Shown here piece by piece: positions 34,545 to 45,587 of a stretch of 64,000 nt of DNA. How positions within the stretch are numbered: the first letter of the stretch is position 1; each line of letters opens with the position of its first letter. Source of the DNA: Turnera subulata (Eukaryota; Streptophyta; Magnoliopsida; Malpighiales; Passifloraceae); assembly GCA_028386065.3 (NCBI GenBank), contig JAKUCV010001894.1, positions 124,001 through 188,000 of the forward strand, read 5' to 3'. Under the pieces are notes generated by a model. It did no database searches, was not told the origin of the DNA, and worked only from the letters and a program-made list of their open reading frames with translations. Made by a program: the position numbers and the translations under genes.

Positions 34545-35139
34545 TTGTAGAGCTTCACATAATTGGGATTCTCTTCTGGGCAGCCTTAACTACTACCACT
34601 CAAGCAGCATTGGCTGCCCTATTTCCTGCTGCCACTGCTCTATTTACTCTATCATATACCTTTGCTACATCATAAGCCTTTTCTCCTGCATGCCATGCTT
34701 CCTGATGGAGAGACAAATTAGTGTAAGAAACATGGAGACATTAACCACGACAAATGGGAAAAGAAATGATCTACTAGTGATGACTAAACAACAACAACTA
34801 TGTGCATCAAAAGCAATCAAAGCAGGAAAGGTAACACAAGGGATATACATAAAAAGATAAGGTAGAAACTTAAAGTACCTGCACCGCATTGAGTACTTTG
34901 GAATGATAAACACCAATAAGGAGACAGGATAAGCAGTGTTCTGTGTACTTGGCACATCAAGGATGCCAATTTGCCTGTGAGCAGATAGATTCTCTCCATT
35001 GCTAAAAGTGTACATATCGAGGCCTTGCATTCTTCCCTCATGCCAGGCACCCTCATAGCGATGACCATTGGCAAAACAATAGACACCAAATCCATGCATC
35101 ATGTCTCCAAAGTATTCTCCAGCATATGTATCACCATTC
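34545..35139 (-). pseudogene. MORN-repeat protein, two exons of a pseudogene
   Basis: Exon one (35139-34879) follows an AG acceptor and encodes MORN repeats: NGDTYAGEYFGDMMHGFGVY and NGHRYEGAWHEGRMQGLDMY. It then has LDVPSTQN..YPVS, with a frameshift before the codons for YHSKVLNAVQ. A donor GTACTT at 34878 begins an intron that ends in CAG at 34702. Exon two (34701-34545) continues EAWHAGEKAYDVAKVYDRVN and RAVAAGNRAANAA, then a TGA. The text matches the C-terminal half of a plant MORN family often labelled SET7/9-like or PIP5K-like. N-terminal repeats and start are missing. The conserved exon junction implies a DNA-level copy or remnant rather than a retrocopy. Confidence 0.75.
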
Positions 35140-35447
35140 CTGGATACAATACAACGAGATGAGTATGAAATGGCAATAATAAGTGTCAAGAAAAGTACAA
35201 GGCTACAATAGGGAACAACAAATAGACCCAGCAAACTCGACACAACTTTATACCTCAGTACGTAGCTATGGATATTAGAGAATGAAGAAGGAAGATAAAG
35301 AACAAGAAGGAGAAACGTAGATTCAATTGTTACACCTCTGTTATTGCATATTTTCTGCTGGCAGTAAAATTCAAATGTTACGTTGTGGTATCTTATGGCA
35401 GTTTCTTTGCCAATAAACTGGCTCTTATATGGTCTTTTCTTTTATTC

Positions 35448-35735
35448 AATCAAGAGCCGTCTGTCTTATGAGCAGTTTGGTGCTTTTCTAGCTAATGTCA
35501 AGGAACTGAATTCCCACAAGCAGACTAAAGAAGTAGCTCTCACTATTTGTTCTCTCTCCCTCTCTTCCACTCTCTCTACCCTAAAATGTCTTAGCTATTT
35601 TCCGGGCTTGTTTTCATGTTGGTTTTCTTTAATACATTTCAGGAGACTTTAGGGAAAGCTGACGAGATTTTTGGGATTGACAACAAGGATCTCTATGCAA
35701 TTTTTGAGGCATTAATCATGCGCAATGCTCATTGA
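35448..35735 (+). pseudogene. C-terminal two exons similar to Arabidopsis At4g15545-type protein
   Basis: Exon one (about 35448-35532) encodes SRLSYEQFGAFLANVKELNS and HKQTKE. It is followed by GT at 35533, a 110-base intron and AG at 35641-35642. Exon two (35643-35735) continues ETLGKADEIFGIDNKDLYAI and FEALIMRNAH, then TGA. I recall this ending from the uncharacterised plant protein At4g15545. Frame and splice signals are preserved across both exons. The acceptor before exon one is not certain, and no upstream exons were found in this stretch. The orientation is opposite to the three preceding fragments. Confidence 0.6.
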
Positions 35736-35839
35736 ATCTGTGCAGCTGCAATTGTATCTAAAATTTGTAAGCATTGATATTACCACTTTACATTAAAACT
35801 ATTAGTAAACTATTACTAATTGCTAGCGAGGGCAAAAAG

Positions 35840-36122
35840 TGCACCAATGGTGCCCTAATGGCGAATCAATGGCACCTCAATAGGCCTACAGACTGCTAAA
35901 AGCGCACCAATGGCACACCAATAGCGCACCAATGGCGCCCCAGTAGCGCACCAATTGGCCTACCGAGGGCTAAAAGCGCCCCAATGGCGCCCTAATCGCG
36001 CACCAATGGAGCTTCAATAGCACACCAATAGGTCTAACAAGGGCTAAAAGCGCACCGATGGCGAACCAATGGCGCACCAACTGGCCTACCGAGGGAAAAA
36101 CGCGCACCAATGGCTCACCAAT
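35840..36122. repeat. GCGCACCAATGGCGC minisatellite
   Basis: Built from many copies of a 10-12 base unit (GCGCACCAATG, GCGCCCCAATG). A higher-order marker, GGGCTAAAAGCGC, recurs near 35893, 35967, 36043 and 36090, at spacings of about 50-75. Ends exactly where the LTR at 36123 begins. Confidence 0.8.
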
Positions 36123-36570
36123 TGTCACACCACTTGCACAACAAGCCTAGAAGGGTGCGGAATTCTCTAGAATCCTATGGAACCATCTAGGCTACTCTTG
36201 TGGATAAGCTTGTGTAGATATTTTCCATAGAACATTCTAGGCCTTGTAATCTTAACCCATAGAACGTGGAACATTCTAATGGCTTGATCCTAGCAATCCA
36301 TTAAGGAGGTGGGATTTGCCTATATAAAGTGGGGGGCTCCTCATTTGTAGGCATCATACACTCTTTGTACACACACTGGAGCTTGTATACTTGTGGTAGG
36401 TAATACAATTGGGTTCATTCCTTCCAAACACTTGCTTGTTCACTTTTTTCTTTTCACTTGTTCTTTCTCCAAGTGCTTTCATTGGTGCAAGGCTGACTTA
36501 GGCTTGAGTTTGAGTGAAAATTGCCTAAGTATTGCACGGGCTAGCATTCCAAAACTCTAAGTCTGTGACA
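36123..36570 (+). repeat. 5' LTR of the gypsy fragment
   Basis: Ends form a perfect 7-bp inverted repeat, TGTCACA...TGTGACA. A TATA box TATATAAAGTGGG lies near 36321. A PBS-like TTGGTAATGGAAC starts at 36572, a poor match to known plant PBS types. Confidence 0.75.
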
Positions 36571-36613
36571 GTTGGTAATGGAACAAGGGTTTCGAGTACT
36601 TGGGAATAGTGGA

Positions 36614-37334
36614 GATGGCCTCTACAAGTGAGGAAGTCATGGTTAGTGGCGTTGAGGAGGAGCATGTTCCAATGGAGGAACAATGTCCTATCAAGGGTGG
36701 CAAAGAGGCTTCTAGGGAGAAGACCGTGGAAAGGGATCGTCTAGCCGAAGTGGAGAAAAGGCTCGCCCAGATAGCCCATAGCTTGGCGGACCTCACCAAT
36801 GAAGTTGAGAAGCATGACCAACGCATCGAGAAGCTCGAGTCGGGGGACCTAGAGGGGCTTTGGGAGGAGATGCAAGGTGCCCTCAACATTGTCGTAGACT
36901 CGTTCAGGATGGAGCTTGAAGAGTTCAAGTCTCGGCAAGACACTATCCTAGCCCAACTTGCTACCGTCATGGAGGACATGCAAGAACTCAAGGGGGAGTT
37001 CACTGTGTACAAGAGGGCCATCGCACAAGGGAGTGTGGTGGTTACTACGGAGCCGAGGCTTGATGTGCCAAAGCCGAAGGTTTATGATGGGGCTTGCAGT
37101 GCAAGGGAGCATGACAACTTCCTCTTCATTTGTGAGCGCTACTTTGATGGTGCGGGTATCCGGGATGATGCCAAGAAAATAAGCACCGCGTTCCTCTACC
37201 TTACTGACAGGGCAACACTTTGGTGGAGACGTACGTGTGTCGATATTGAGAGAGGCACGATTCGAATTGATACATGGGCTGATTTCAAGCGAGAGATTAA
37301 GGCTCAATTCACTTGCGTTACCATCGAATTGTAA
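36614..37334 (+). pseudogene. gag: Ty3/gypsy gag, 3' truncated
   Basis: Gag capsid protein. The frame is open upstream to 36600, but that codon is TTG; the first ATG is 36614 (MASTSEEVMV). Residues 30-145 are charged and predicted coiled coil (EVEKRLAQIAHSLADLTNEV, EKHDQRIEKLES). The capsid-type retrotransposon gag domain follows: LFICERYFDGAGIRDD, STAFLYLTDRATLWWRRTC, TWADFKREIKAQF. The match ends at that last motif, about 240 residues in. Only seven unrelated residues follow before the stop, so the nucleocapsid and pol parts are missing. Confidence 0.85.
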
Positions 37335-38190
37335 TCTATACCTTTCGTACGAAGAATTATTGATGAAGATTGTAGTATCATAATTATTTTATTTCATTAT
37401 TTAAATGTCAAAATTTATTTTTATGTACTCTTTGTTTATATTTTAATTTTCTTAATTTTCTTATGATTGAAATTGTATAATATTTAAAGATCATTTTATG
37501 AAAGTCAATAAAATTACCATTCTATATTTCATTTTCTTGATTTATCATTCTATATTTTTACGGCTATTTTTGTATTCTTATTTCTCTTATTTATTAATTT
37601 AATAACTTCATTTTTTAGGAAATTACCTTACTTTTGATGCAGTGCAATAGCTTTGTCGAAGTTTCCATGCCAAGCAAGGCCCCAAATTTGGCCTTTTCAA
37701 CCTCAGTTTTGCACGCATCAGGAAGGGGGTGGTGGTATGGTGGGGGGTTAAGAGAGGGAAGGGGAGCTGTAGGTGTGGGTCATAAAGGGGCACTTGTAGG
37801 GAGAGGAGGCGGCGGAGGAGGAGGAACTAGGAGGGCCGATTGGGTCAGGTTGGTGGGGTGTAGGGTTGAAGTCGGAAGAGCAGTCAAAACCCTCTAAATC
37901 GATTTGGACTTGAGATAGTTTGGACTTCATTATATTAAAACTCTCTAAACTCTCTACACCAGATTTTTGGGGTTTCAATCGAAGCTCTACCTTCTCTTTC
38001 TTTTTCTTCTTCAAAACCCTAGTGCTAATTGCAAATTTTCCTTCCTTTCTATAAGGAAAGACATGAGAGCTCCGGTTACCGAGGAATGCATGACGTTCAA
38101 AGTATTCTTCATAGTAAATCGAGTTTTAGGAATTTAATTTTGTTCTGGTTTTTATTAGGAGATACAAACTGTTGTTACAATGGATAACAT
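37335..38190. other. No gene recognised
   Basis: A/T-rich to 37620, then a G-rich run (37730-37830, GGAGGCGGCGGAGGAGGAGG type) giving frames on both strands, then T/C-rich sequence. None shows a domain. Confidence 0.45.
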
Positions 38191-38204
38191 GTTTTTATGT
38201 CGTA

Positions 38205-38502
38205 TATAAAAGACAACAATTCTCTTAATTTTTTTTCCGATTTGGATAACAAGCGTGTTTTTAACTTCTTTAGATCCACTATATTACATTACATAATAAC
38301 ACCTAGACCTGGCAATTCGTGTTGTCGTGTCGGGTTCGTGTCAGGTTGAACAGGTAAACGGGTTCTAAGATGACAATTCTCTTAATTTCTTTTCCGATTT
38401 GGATAACAAGCATGTTTTCAATTTCTTCAAATCCGTTATATTACAATACAAAATAACACCTAGACCTGACAGTTCGTATTGTCGTGTCGAGTTCGCGTCG
38501 GG
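38205..38502. repeat. Two tandem copies of a 160-base repeat, target of the Athila insertion
   Basis: ACAATTCTCTTAATT...ACACCTAGACCTGGCAATTCG with GTCGTGTCGGGTTCG is repeated at 38210 and 38370. The second copy is cut by the Athila element and resumes at 52387 (TCGGGTTGAACAGG). The GTCGTGTC-rich text resembles abundant non-autonomous plant DNA elements, but termini were not found. Confidence 0.6.
38498..38502. repeat. TSD TCGGG, left copy
   Basis: Exact match to 52387-52391. Confidence 0.92.
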
Positions 38503-40280
38503 TGATAACATCTAAATTTTAGTGTTTTTATGATGGTTTTGAATGGCTTTTTCTATGTATTCTTGGTCGATTATGTGTATAATCTTTATATTATTGTGTG
38601 TTTTAATGCATTGTGTCAATTAGTACTTCAATTTTTCTGATTAAGTGTTTTTATCAGGAATTTATCGTTTTTAATGAAGAATGGAAGCTTTTTAGCCATG
38701 TTTGGAAACCAAGCCCAATTTAGGAAACTTTATGCAGTGAGCACAGCCGACTATTTTTGAGATTCCAGGAGTTTTAGGCATCAAAATTAAGTGAGACCTC
38801 ATGTAGATGAAACTAGACTTCGAGAGCTTTCTATGGATTAAATTTTATAATTTTTGAACATGTTTAGTGGGAGGAGCACTCAGTCGATTTTGGCCCAGAC
38901 ACACCTGGATTTCTGCACCGCCCTAGGTGCAATTTTTTGATGATATCTCGAGCTATAGAAGTCCAATTGAGGACTTCTTTTTGTGACAAGAAAGCTAAGA
39001 GAATTATACAAAACTTTGTAGAAGAGCCCATCACCCAGTTCGGACGTTTTCTAGTCGATACGTGCCGTGGAAGTTTCGGGTCAGAAAACAGGCAAAAGTC
39101 CAACTTGGAGTGCAAGTCAAGAATTCAATTTCCATTCAAAGAAGGAGTACCCTTGGACGAAATCCAGCACCAAAACCACTATAAAGACACCCCTTGGGGC
39201 ATCATATTCAGGAGGCCAAGTTTCGAGGCGAAGCTCTGCCAAATTGTTTAGGGTTTAGATCACACACACTAATAGGATTAGGGTTTCTTCTCTTTCTCTC
39301 ATTAGGTGGTGTCAATTCTTATAGCATGGCTCAAAGATTATTCCCTTCAACTTTCCAGCAAGATATTGAAGATCTAGAGGGACAAAATTATCAGTTTCAG
39401 AAGCACAAAATTTGAGATCAAGGAGCTGCAGAAGTCGACACCAGTCTTTCTGCAAAAATCGACTACACCTTCTCTTTTGTTCGGTTTTTCTGTTATTTAA
39501 TTCCATGATGAATTCTTGTGTTGATTTTGATTTTATTATTTTTACATGGAACTAATCTCTTAATCTAGGATTAGGGATGTAGCCAATTACTCTTATTTTT
39601 TTGTAATATTATTCAGATATTGTTCTTGGAATCTGTTGCGTTTGTTTGATCTATGTGTGCTGAATTGTTTGTTGCATGAATTGCTACCAAGTTTACAATA
39701 ATTTAGATCTGAATCTTTGTTGATAGCGACATGCGAGAGCTGAGTAGTTGATTAGGTTTTAGATCTGAACATCATAGATTGATTAGAAGACTAGAGATGC
39801 GAAAGCTGATAGTTATTCTTAAGGTTTATAAATTGTCTATGCATAATGAATTTAGTTACAAACTGTGCTAGTGAGAACTAGGTAGTTATGAACTAAATAA
39901 TAGATTCAACATGCGAGAGCTGAGAGTTAATACTTTAAGACAATTAGCCTACAATAATCAATAGACATCCAAGATCATAATCGGATATATTATTTGCATA
40001 AGTAGTGATTGCGTGAACCCCGAACTCCTAGATTGCTTTTTATTATTGCTTTACTCGACATCTATTACCCTTTGCCGATTTTACTTTTTATTTTAATTGC
40101 TTTGATAATTTCAATTTTAGCTACCAACTCACATCAATAATCGATCTTCCTAAATAATCTCAAGTTGTTATTGACGCAGTACTTAAACTGTTCTTTGTGG
40201 GATCGACCTTGATTGCTATAATAGCCACTATGCGCTTGCAGGTTAATCATAGTGTTTAGAGTGGGTTAAGAATGTTAACA
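38503..40280 (+). repeat. 5' LTR of the Athila-like element
   Basis: 1778 bp, TGATAACATC...AATGTTAACA. Collinear with 50608-52386. Frames inside it (for example 38937-39251) recur in both LTRs and have no domain. Confidence 0.93.
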
Positions 40281-40286
40281 AGTTTT

Positions 40287-40305
40287 TTGGCACCGTTGCC
40301 GGGGA
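40287..40305 (+). other. Primer binding site, Athila (tRNA-Asp) type
   Basis: TTGGCACCGTTGCCGGGGA, six bases after the LTR. One change from the TGGCGCCGTTGCCGGGGA type of Athila elements. Confidence 0.85.
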
Positions 40306-40525
40306 ACGGTGTTAATATTATTGGGATAACAACTAGATTACTTTAGGTTTTAGTTTCTGCATTTTCTTTATCTTTTAAATTCGATTTTCTTTTTTCTTTC
40401 TTTTCTGCAGGTATTGCCGATTTTAAGACCAAAGCTTGACGTGGTGACAACATTGCTGAGATTGATCTAGGAGGACACCGACATAAGAGAGGAAAAGAAG
40501 GACGAATTTTGTAGAAACATCAAGG

Positions 40526-42050
40526 ATGGCAGAAGGGCAGAGGAAGACGTTGCGTGACTACGCGATGCCGAGCTTGGATGCTGCGCAATCAAGTGTTGCA
40601 AAATTGGTGATCGCAACCAACAACTATGAACTCAAGCCAACTCTTGTTAAGATGGTGCGACATGATCAATTTGGAGGCTTAGACAATGAAGATCGGAATC
40701 AACATCTACAAAGCTTCTTGGAGATATACGATTTAATCAAGATTGATGGAGCAACTAAAGATGCTATTCGCCATCGTTTATTTCCGTTCTCATTACACGA
40801 CAAGGCAAAGAAGTAGCAAAATTGAGTGCACATGCAACCTACGAGACATAGGACAAATTATCTAAGGCATTCCTAAGCAAGTACTATCCACTTGATAAAG
40901 CAGCACAAATCCGGAGCATGATTACATCTTTTCCCAAGATGGTGGAGAAAGATTTTATGAGGCATGGGAGCAAAACAAGGAACTTTTGCAAGGATGCCCA
41001 CAACATGGTTTAGCAGACTGGTTAGTAGTCCAATCATTCTTTATTGGTTTAGCTAAATCTTTACGTATGAGTATGAATCCAGCATCCGAAGGAGCATTTA
41101 TGGCGCAATCACCAGAAGAGGCATACTAGAGGATCGAAACTATGGCAAGCAACAACTTCCAAGGTTCTTCAAGACCTAATCAGAAGAAATTAGTTGAATG
41201 TTGGTTACGGATAATACCATGCTACATGCCAAGTTTGATGCTCTTACTAAGCTATTAGCAGCAATAATGCCTTCTCTGACTTGCGATAATTGTATAGGAA
41301 GAGGACATCTGAGTGCAACTTGCCCTACTAGTGATACACTTCCGACTGAGCAACTGAACCTCAAGAGCCAACGGCAGCAAGCGAAGCCTCATTCCAACAC
41401 ATACAATCCCGAGTGGACGAGTCATCCAATATGGGAGGGGCGAAATTGCATTCAGCAAGGGAATCTTCAAGGATTAGCACCACGATAGTTGAACACTCTT
41501 GCTCCGCAACAACCTGATCTTCATGTGATGATGCAATTTTTAATGGAATCCCAGCATCAACAAATGGAGAGTCAATGTCAACAAGTAGAGAGTCAACGCC
41601 AATTGATGGAAACTCAACACGCACAAATGAAGATGATGCAAGGACTCAAAAACGAGTTGATGGAACTGAAGACTCACTCGAAGATGCTTGAGACACAATT
41701 CGCACAGCAAGTTGAGGCGATCAAGAGAGTCCCAGGAAACTTACAGGGGCAGTCTATAGTTAATCCAAATGAACATGTGAAAGTTGTGATTCTTAGAAGC
41801 GACAAGCAATTGGAGGATGTCCACCAACCCAAAGAGGATGCTGAAACCACCTTCAAGCAAGAAGAGAAGGAGGAAACTGAAGCAGAAGTGTAATCAACCA
41901 ACAAGGAAGCAGAGGCGAAGAAACAAGAGCAAGAGGAGTGGATTCCCAAGTGGAAGCTAGCGAAGCAGAAAAGAGAGCAACCGAAGGAGTTATGGCCTAA
42001 GTCAAAGCTTATGAACCACTAGTTCCATTCCCTCAACGACTTTAGCAGAG
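40526..42050 (+). pseudogene. gag: Athila gag, broken
   Basis: ATG at 40526 (MAEGQRKTLRDYAMPSLDAA). The first part reads FGGLDNEDRNQHLQSFLEIY and DAIRHRLFPFSLHDKAKK up to a stop at 40816, as in Athila gag. Later frames hold the rest with several stops. A zinc knuckle CDNCIGRGHLSATC is near 41283-41325. A glutamine-rich repeat (QQMESQCQQVESQRQLMETQ, 41550-41625) leads to an acidic tail (to 41893). Non-functional. Confidence 0.85.
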
Positions 42051-42087
42051 CAAACAAGACGAACAATTCGGGAGATTTCTTAAACAT

Positions 42088-42555
42088 TTGCAAAAATTAC
42101 ACATTCACGTTCCATTAACTGAAGCTATTTCTCAAATTCCTGCTTATGCTAAATTTCTTAAGGATATTCTTACCAGGAAAAGGAAGCTAGAAGATCATGA
42201 AACGGAGGCGCTTACAGAGAAATGCAGTGCAATTCTACAAAATAAGTTGCCGCCAAAATTGAAGGATCCTGGAAGCTTTTCTATCCCTTGCTACATTTGT
42301 TCTATGTGCATTGAAAGAGCATTATGTGATTTGGGAGCCAGTTTTAGTATTATACCCAAGCAGATTGTGGAGATGCTGGATATTGGAGAGTTGAAGCCGA
42401 CTACCATCTCTCATCAACTGGCCGACCGATCTGTCAAACACCCAATAGGGATATTGGAGAACATTCCAATCCAGGTTGAAAAAATTTTTGTGCCAGTAGA
42501 ATTTGTGGTGCTCGACAAGGAGATTGATTCCCAGATGCCGATTATTCTTGGATGA
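42088..42555 (+). pseudogene. Athila aspartic protease, first part
   Basis: Cuts the gag-pol polyprotein. Reads LHIHVPLTEAISQIPAYAKF, an Athila linker. The protease signature CDLGASFSIIP follows, where the catalytic D-[ST]-G-A is D-L-G-A as usual for Athila. It ends QMPIILG. The stop that follows comes from the mutated TSD of the nested element. The protein sequence resumes at 46916 with RPFLATVGAQIDV. Confidence 0.85.
42551..42555. repeat. TSD GATGA, left copy of nested element
   Basis: Pairs with GACGA at 46912-46916 (one C/T difference). Confidence 0.8.
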
Positions 42556-43888
42556 TGTTCGTGCAAAACCGGCTGCATGTGTACAGCGTTGCTGTAGTAA
42601 ACAAGGTCGAATCACAGGGACTAGGAAATAATCACTGTCCTTAGAGCTTTTGATCGATTAGACTATAAAATGACAAGTAAATAAAGTATCGAATTGGTGA
42701 GAGAAATAGGCAGTGAAAATAAAGTAAATAAAAAGTAAATAAAGAGACAACGTGTACTGGGAGGTGATGTAGTAAAAAAGAAACCTAGATTGTTCGGGGT
42801 TCACTACAACGGGTGCTGTCTAAGTAATAAAACTATGGTTTGGCTAATCTATCCGACTACCTTGCAGGGCTCCCTAGTTTATATCTTCTACAACCAGCTG
42901 TTCACTGTTATTGTAAACCTACCCTAGTCCCGAACAACCTATTGTTCGCCAGTGTTTCCTGTCGTAAGGTGCAGTAGGCGTTATACTAGGTGTTGGATCC
43001 TCAACTATCCTAAAAATCTCTTTCGACAACAGTTAGGATAGAGGTTGTGTATAGAACGATTAGATTTCCTAACTTCTCCTGTTCAGTGCTTCGCTAGGTC
43101 GTCTAAGATGCACAGAAGGTTGATCAGGCTGCATGCGCTGTTAAGCTCTCCATACACGAATCAAGGTAATGACGTACAATAAAAACCAGAACACGAATTA
43201 TTATGCAAACATAACTATAGCTACATCCCATAAACCTAGATTAAGGAATTTAGTTCATGAAAAAACTAAAAACAACAAACAAAGTAATAGGCGACAACGA
43301 CATGCTGTCGGATTATGAACCTAAAGTCTTCACTTGCTTTAATCGAATTCTTCAAGCTCCTTCTGCTTTGAAAGCTGTGTGTTCTGCTCCAGAAAGTAGA
43401 GAAATCGAAGAATGTCTTTAGGGTTTTTGTTCTTTTCTATTTATAGAGAATAAATTTTTTGTAAAAACCTTAATTCTTGAGGAATAAGTTTTCTTCTCAA
43501 AACCAAGTAGCCAAAGGTCTTCTTTCCTTCCAAGGAGTGTCCTCGTGATCTTCCATAAAGTCTCCTGGAATTTAGGTGCAAGTCTCTAAATTAATTATAA
43601 AATTCGAGACTTCGACAGAGCGCCGCTGTCAGGTTGCATCTGTGCACTGCCGCTGGTGCAATTTGAACTGGAACTGGACATTCAGCAGCGCCTCGCTGTT
43701 TTCAGGCCAAAATCGTCAAAATCCACTCAAAAAAGGACCTAATTGCATTTGAAACCAAACAAGAGCTAGAAAAGTAGAATTTGGTGTAAAAACAAGTGAT
43801 TTCCTACCTAAATGCATGAATTGATGTTGAATGCAAGGCCAAAAGAATACAGTGCTTGCTGTAAAAGTGTGTAATTCCGTGCTCATCA
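42556..43888 (-). repeat. 3' LTR of the nested element
   Basis: 1333 bp, collinear with 45588-46911. Its minus-strand PPT, AAGTTTGGGGGAATT, is at 43889-43903. Confidence 0.9.
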
Positions 43889-45563
43889 AATTCCCCCAAA
43901 CTTAAACCTTTGTTTGTCCTCAAGCAAAACACAAACTTAATCACAACGAAAATGATGCAGCAGGAAATTACAACAACCATCTCGAAATCAAAACACATCA
44001 GCAACACCTGTCACGCACTCTACAGCTCCCGCTGTCAGAATCCTGAATTGTCTTGTTGAAGAAAAATTATCAATTCTAATTCAACAAAGTTCAGAAAGCA
44101 CAGAGATGATCAAAAGAAAATTAAATAGGTAGCCATTTAACCTTCAAAGCTCCTTATGCCATTGCAAAAGGAAAAGTACCCAAACTAATCAACCATCTCA
44201 TAAGCCAATTCAAATTTTCGATCTCTACTAGTGAGCATGAAGCATAATCAAGGATCATAGGTCTTCCTTGGTCTTATAATGGGGTTGGTTTAGGGCTAAC
44301 AAAGAAAGGGAATTAGAGGGATAAAAAATTTGCTTACCTTCAAAAATCCTAAATTAGGAATACCTCGTCCACAAAATATTGCTTAAACCAAGAATTTTTC
44401 AGAACCTTTGGAGCACAAAAAGATAAGTAGGAGATAATGCGAGTTAAAAAAAAAATTCAAAGGAGTGAAAAGATTTTTTTTTCTTTTTGTTTCATCACTC
44501 CCTTAATCTCATTACAGTACATCACTCATCTCCATGTTCATAAATTACAAAGCTCCATTTATGTCTCGACAAACTCCATGTGTTTTCACCGTACAGTGGG
44601 TGCTGTCACGACACTGTCATCCTAAAAATTAGAACTAGGAAGGCAAACAGACAGGGTCAGGCTATATTTTGAAGAACAGTGTGCCTAAAAGCACTTTGAT
44701 GGTCATGCATGGCTCAACAGCTTAGGTATGATGGTGTGGGTATGTGAAAATAAATTAAAACAAATTTGACCATCAATCTAGGCTCAAAGGGGTTGTCAAG
44801 TGGAAATTATGATGCAGGTAGGATAAAAGTCATGTTAAGCACCGCAAACAATGCCTATATCATCTCTTCAATTATACCAATATGATAAAAATTTCGCTTC
44901 AAAAAAAATGAGAATTGGTTCTAAGATAGCGAACAGCGGGCATTGTAACGTTAAAAGAAGAGCAATTGGCACAAGTTACCTTGTTGGTATCACGACTCCC
45001 AAGTGATTTTGCTTTTCTCATCCTGTATAAACTAAACCATACTGAACTTGAACTGATTTTGTTTCCTGATTTTGCTTTTCTCATCCTGTAAGATTGTAAG
45101 ATTGTATGGCGAGGTCGCATAAGCTGGTTTATTGGGGATGTTGGCGAAAGGATCGACAATGTCAGGGGCAACAACGTTCTGATGCTGACGCTGCTGGTTC
45201 CTCGGGCCAACAGGATTGATGATATTTCCCTCATGATTCCTTGGTAGGTCATCCTGGCTGGGTGGGGGGTTAATGATGTTACCATCAGCATGTCGGCCAT
45301 TTTTTGGAGGATTAATACTAGCCATTATCGATGTCTAAACTATTTCAGCTGCTTTCTGTTCTTTTACTTTCCTACAGTTCGACCTAGCAGTGCCTTCAAT
45401 ATCAGGAATATGGATTAGCTCAGGACGCTGGCTCTTAGTTTGCATGCACTGCTAGAGAATCAACAGCGGCGCTGTCAATATCTTGCTACAAGTAAGAAAA
45501 GTGGATCTGAAAACAAAGAAAGCCTAATCAATCTAAAACACTAAGTAGTATTATTTAGCGCAG
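43889..45563 (-). other. Internal region of the nested element with one short gag-like frame
   Basis: Mostly non-coding. A minus-strand frame at 45325-45032 begins MASINPPKNGRHADGNIINP and is proline/asparagine-rich, a plausible remnant of an Athila-type gag N-terminus but without a diagnostic domain. A block containing GATTTTGCTTTTCTCATCCT is repeated at 45006 and 45068. Confidence 0.5.
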
Positions 45564-45582
45564 TCCTCGGCAACGGCGCCAA
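45564..45582 (-). other. Primer binding site of the nested element
   Basis: The minus strand reads TTGGCGCCGTTGCCGAGGA, an Athila-type tRNA-Asp site five bases from the 5' LTR. Confidence 0.85.
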
Positions 45583-45587
45583 AAACT

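Larger units (their letters stand above)
36123..37334 (+). mobile_element. Ty3/gypsy element fragment: 5' LTR and partial gag
   Basis: A 448-bp LTR is followed by a gag frame that stops matching at about 37317. No pol or 3' LTR follows, so the element is deleted or broken on the right. Confidence 0.75.

Noticed and set aside
36600..36613. Earlier start for the gypsy gag
   Set aside because: The codon at 36600 is TTG; the first ATG in frame is at 36614.
37634..38014. Glycine-rich open frame and its serine-rich complement
   Set aside because: G-rich simple sequence, no domain.
38937..39415. 104-residue frame FCDKKAKRIIQNFVEEPITQ type
   Set aside because: Lies within the Athila LTR and recurs, altered, in the other LTR. 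No transposon or host domain.
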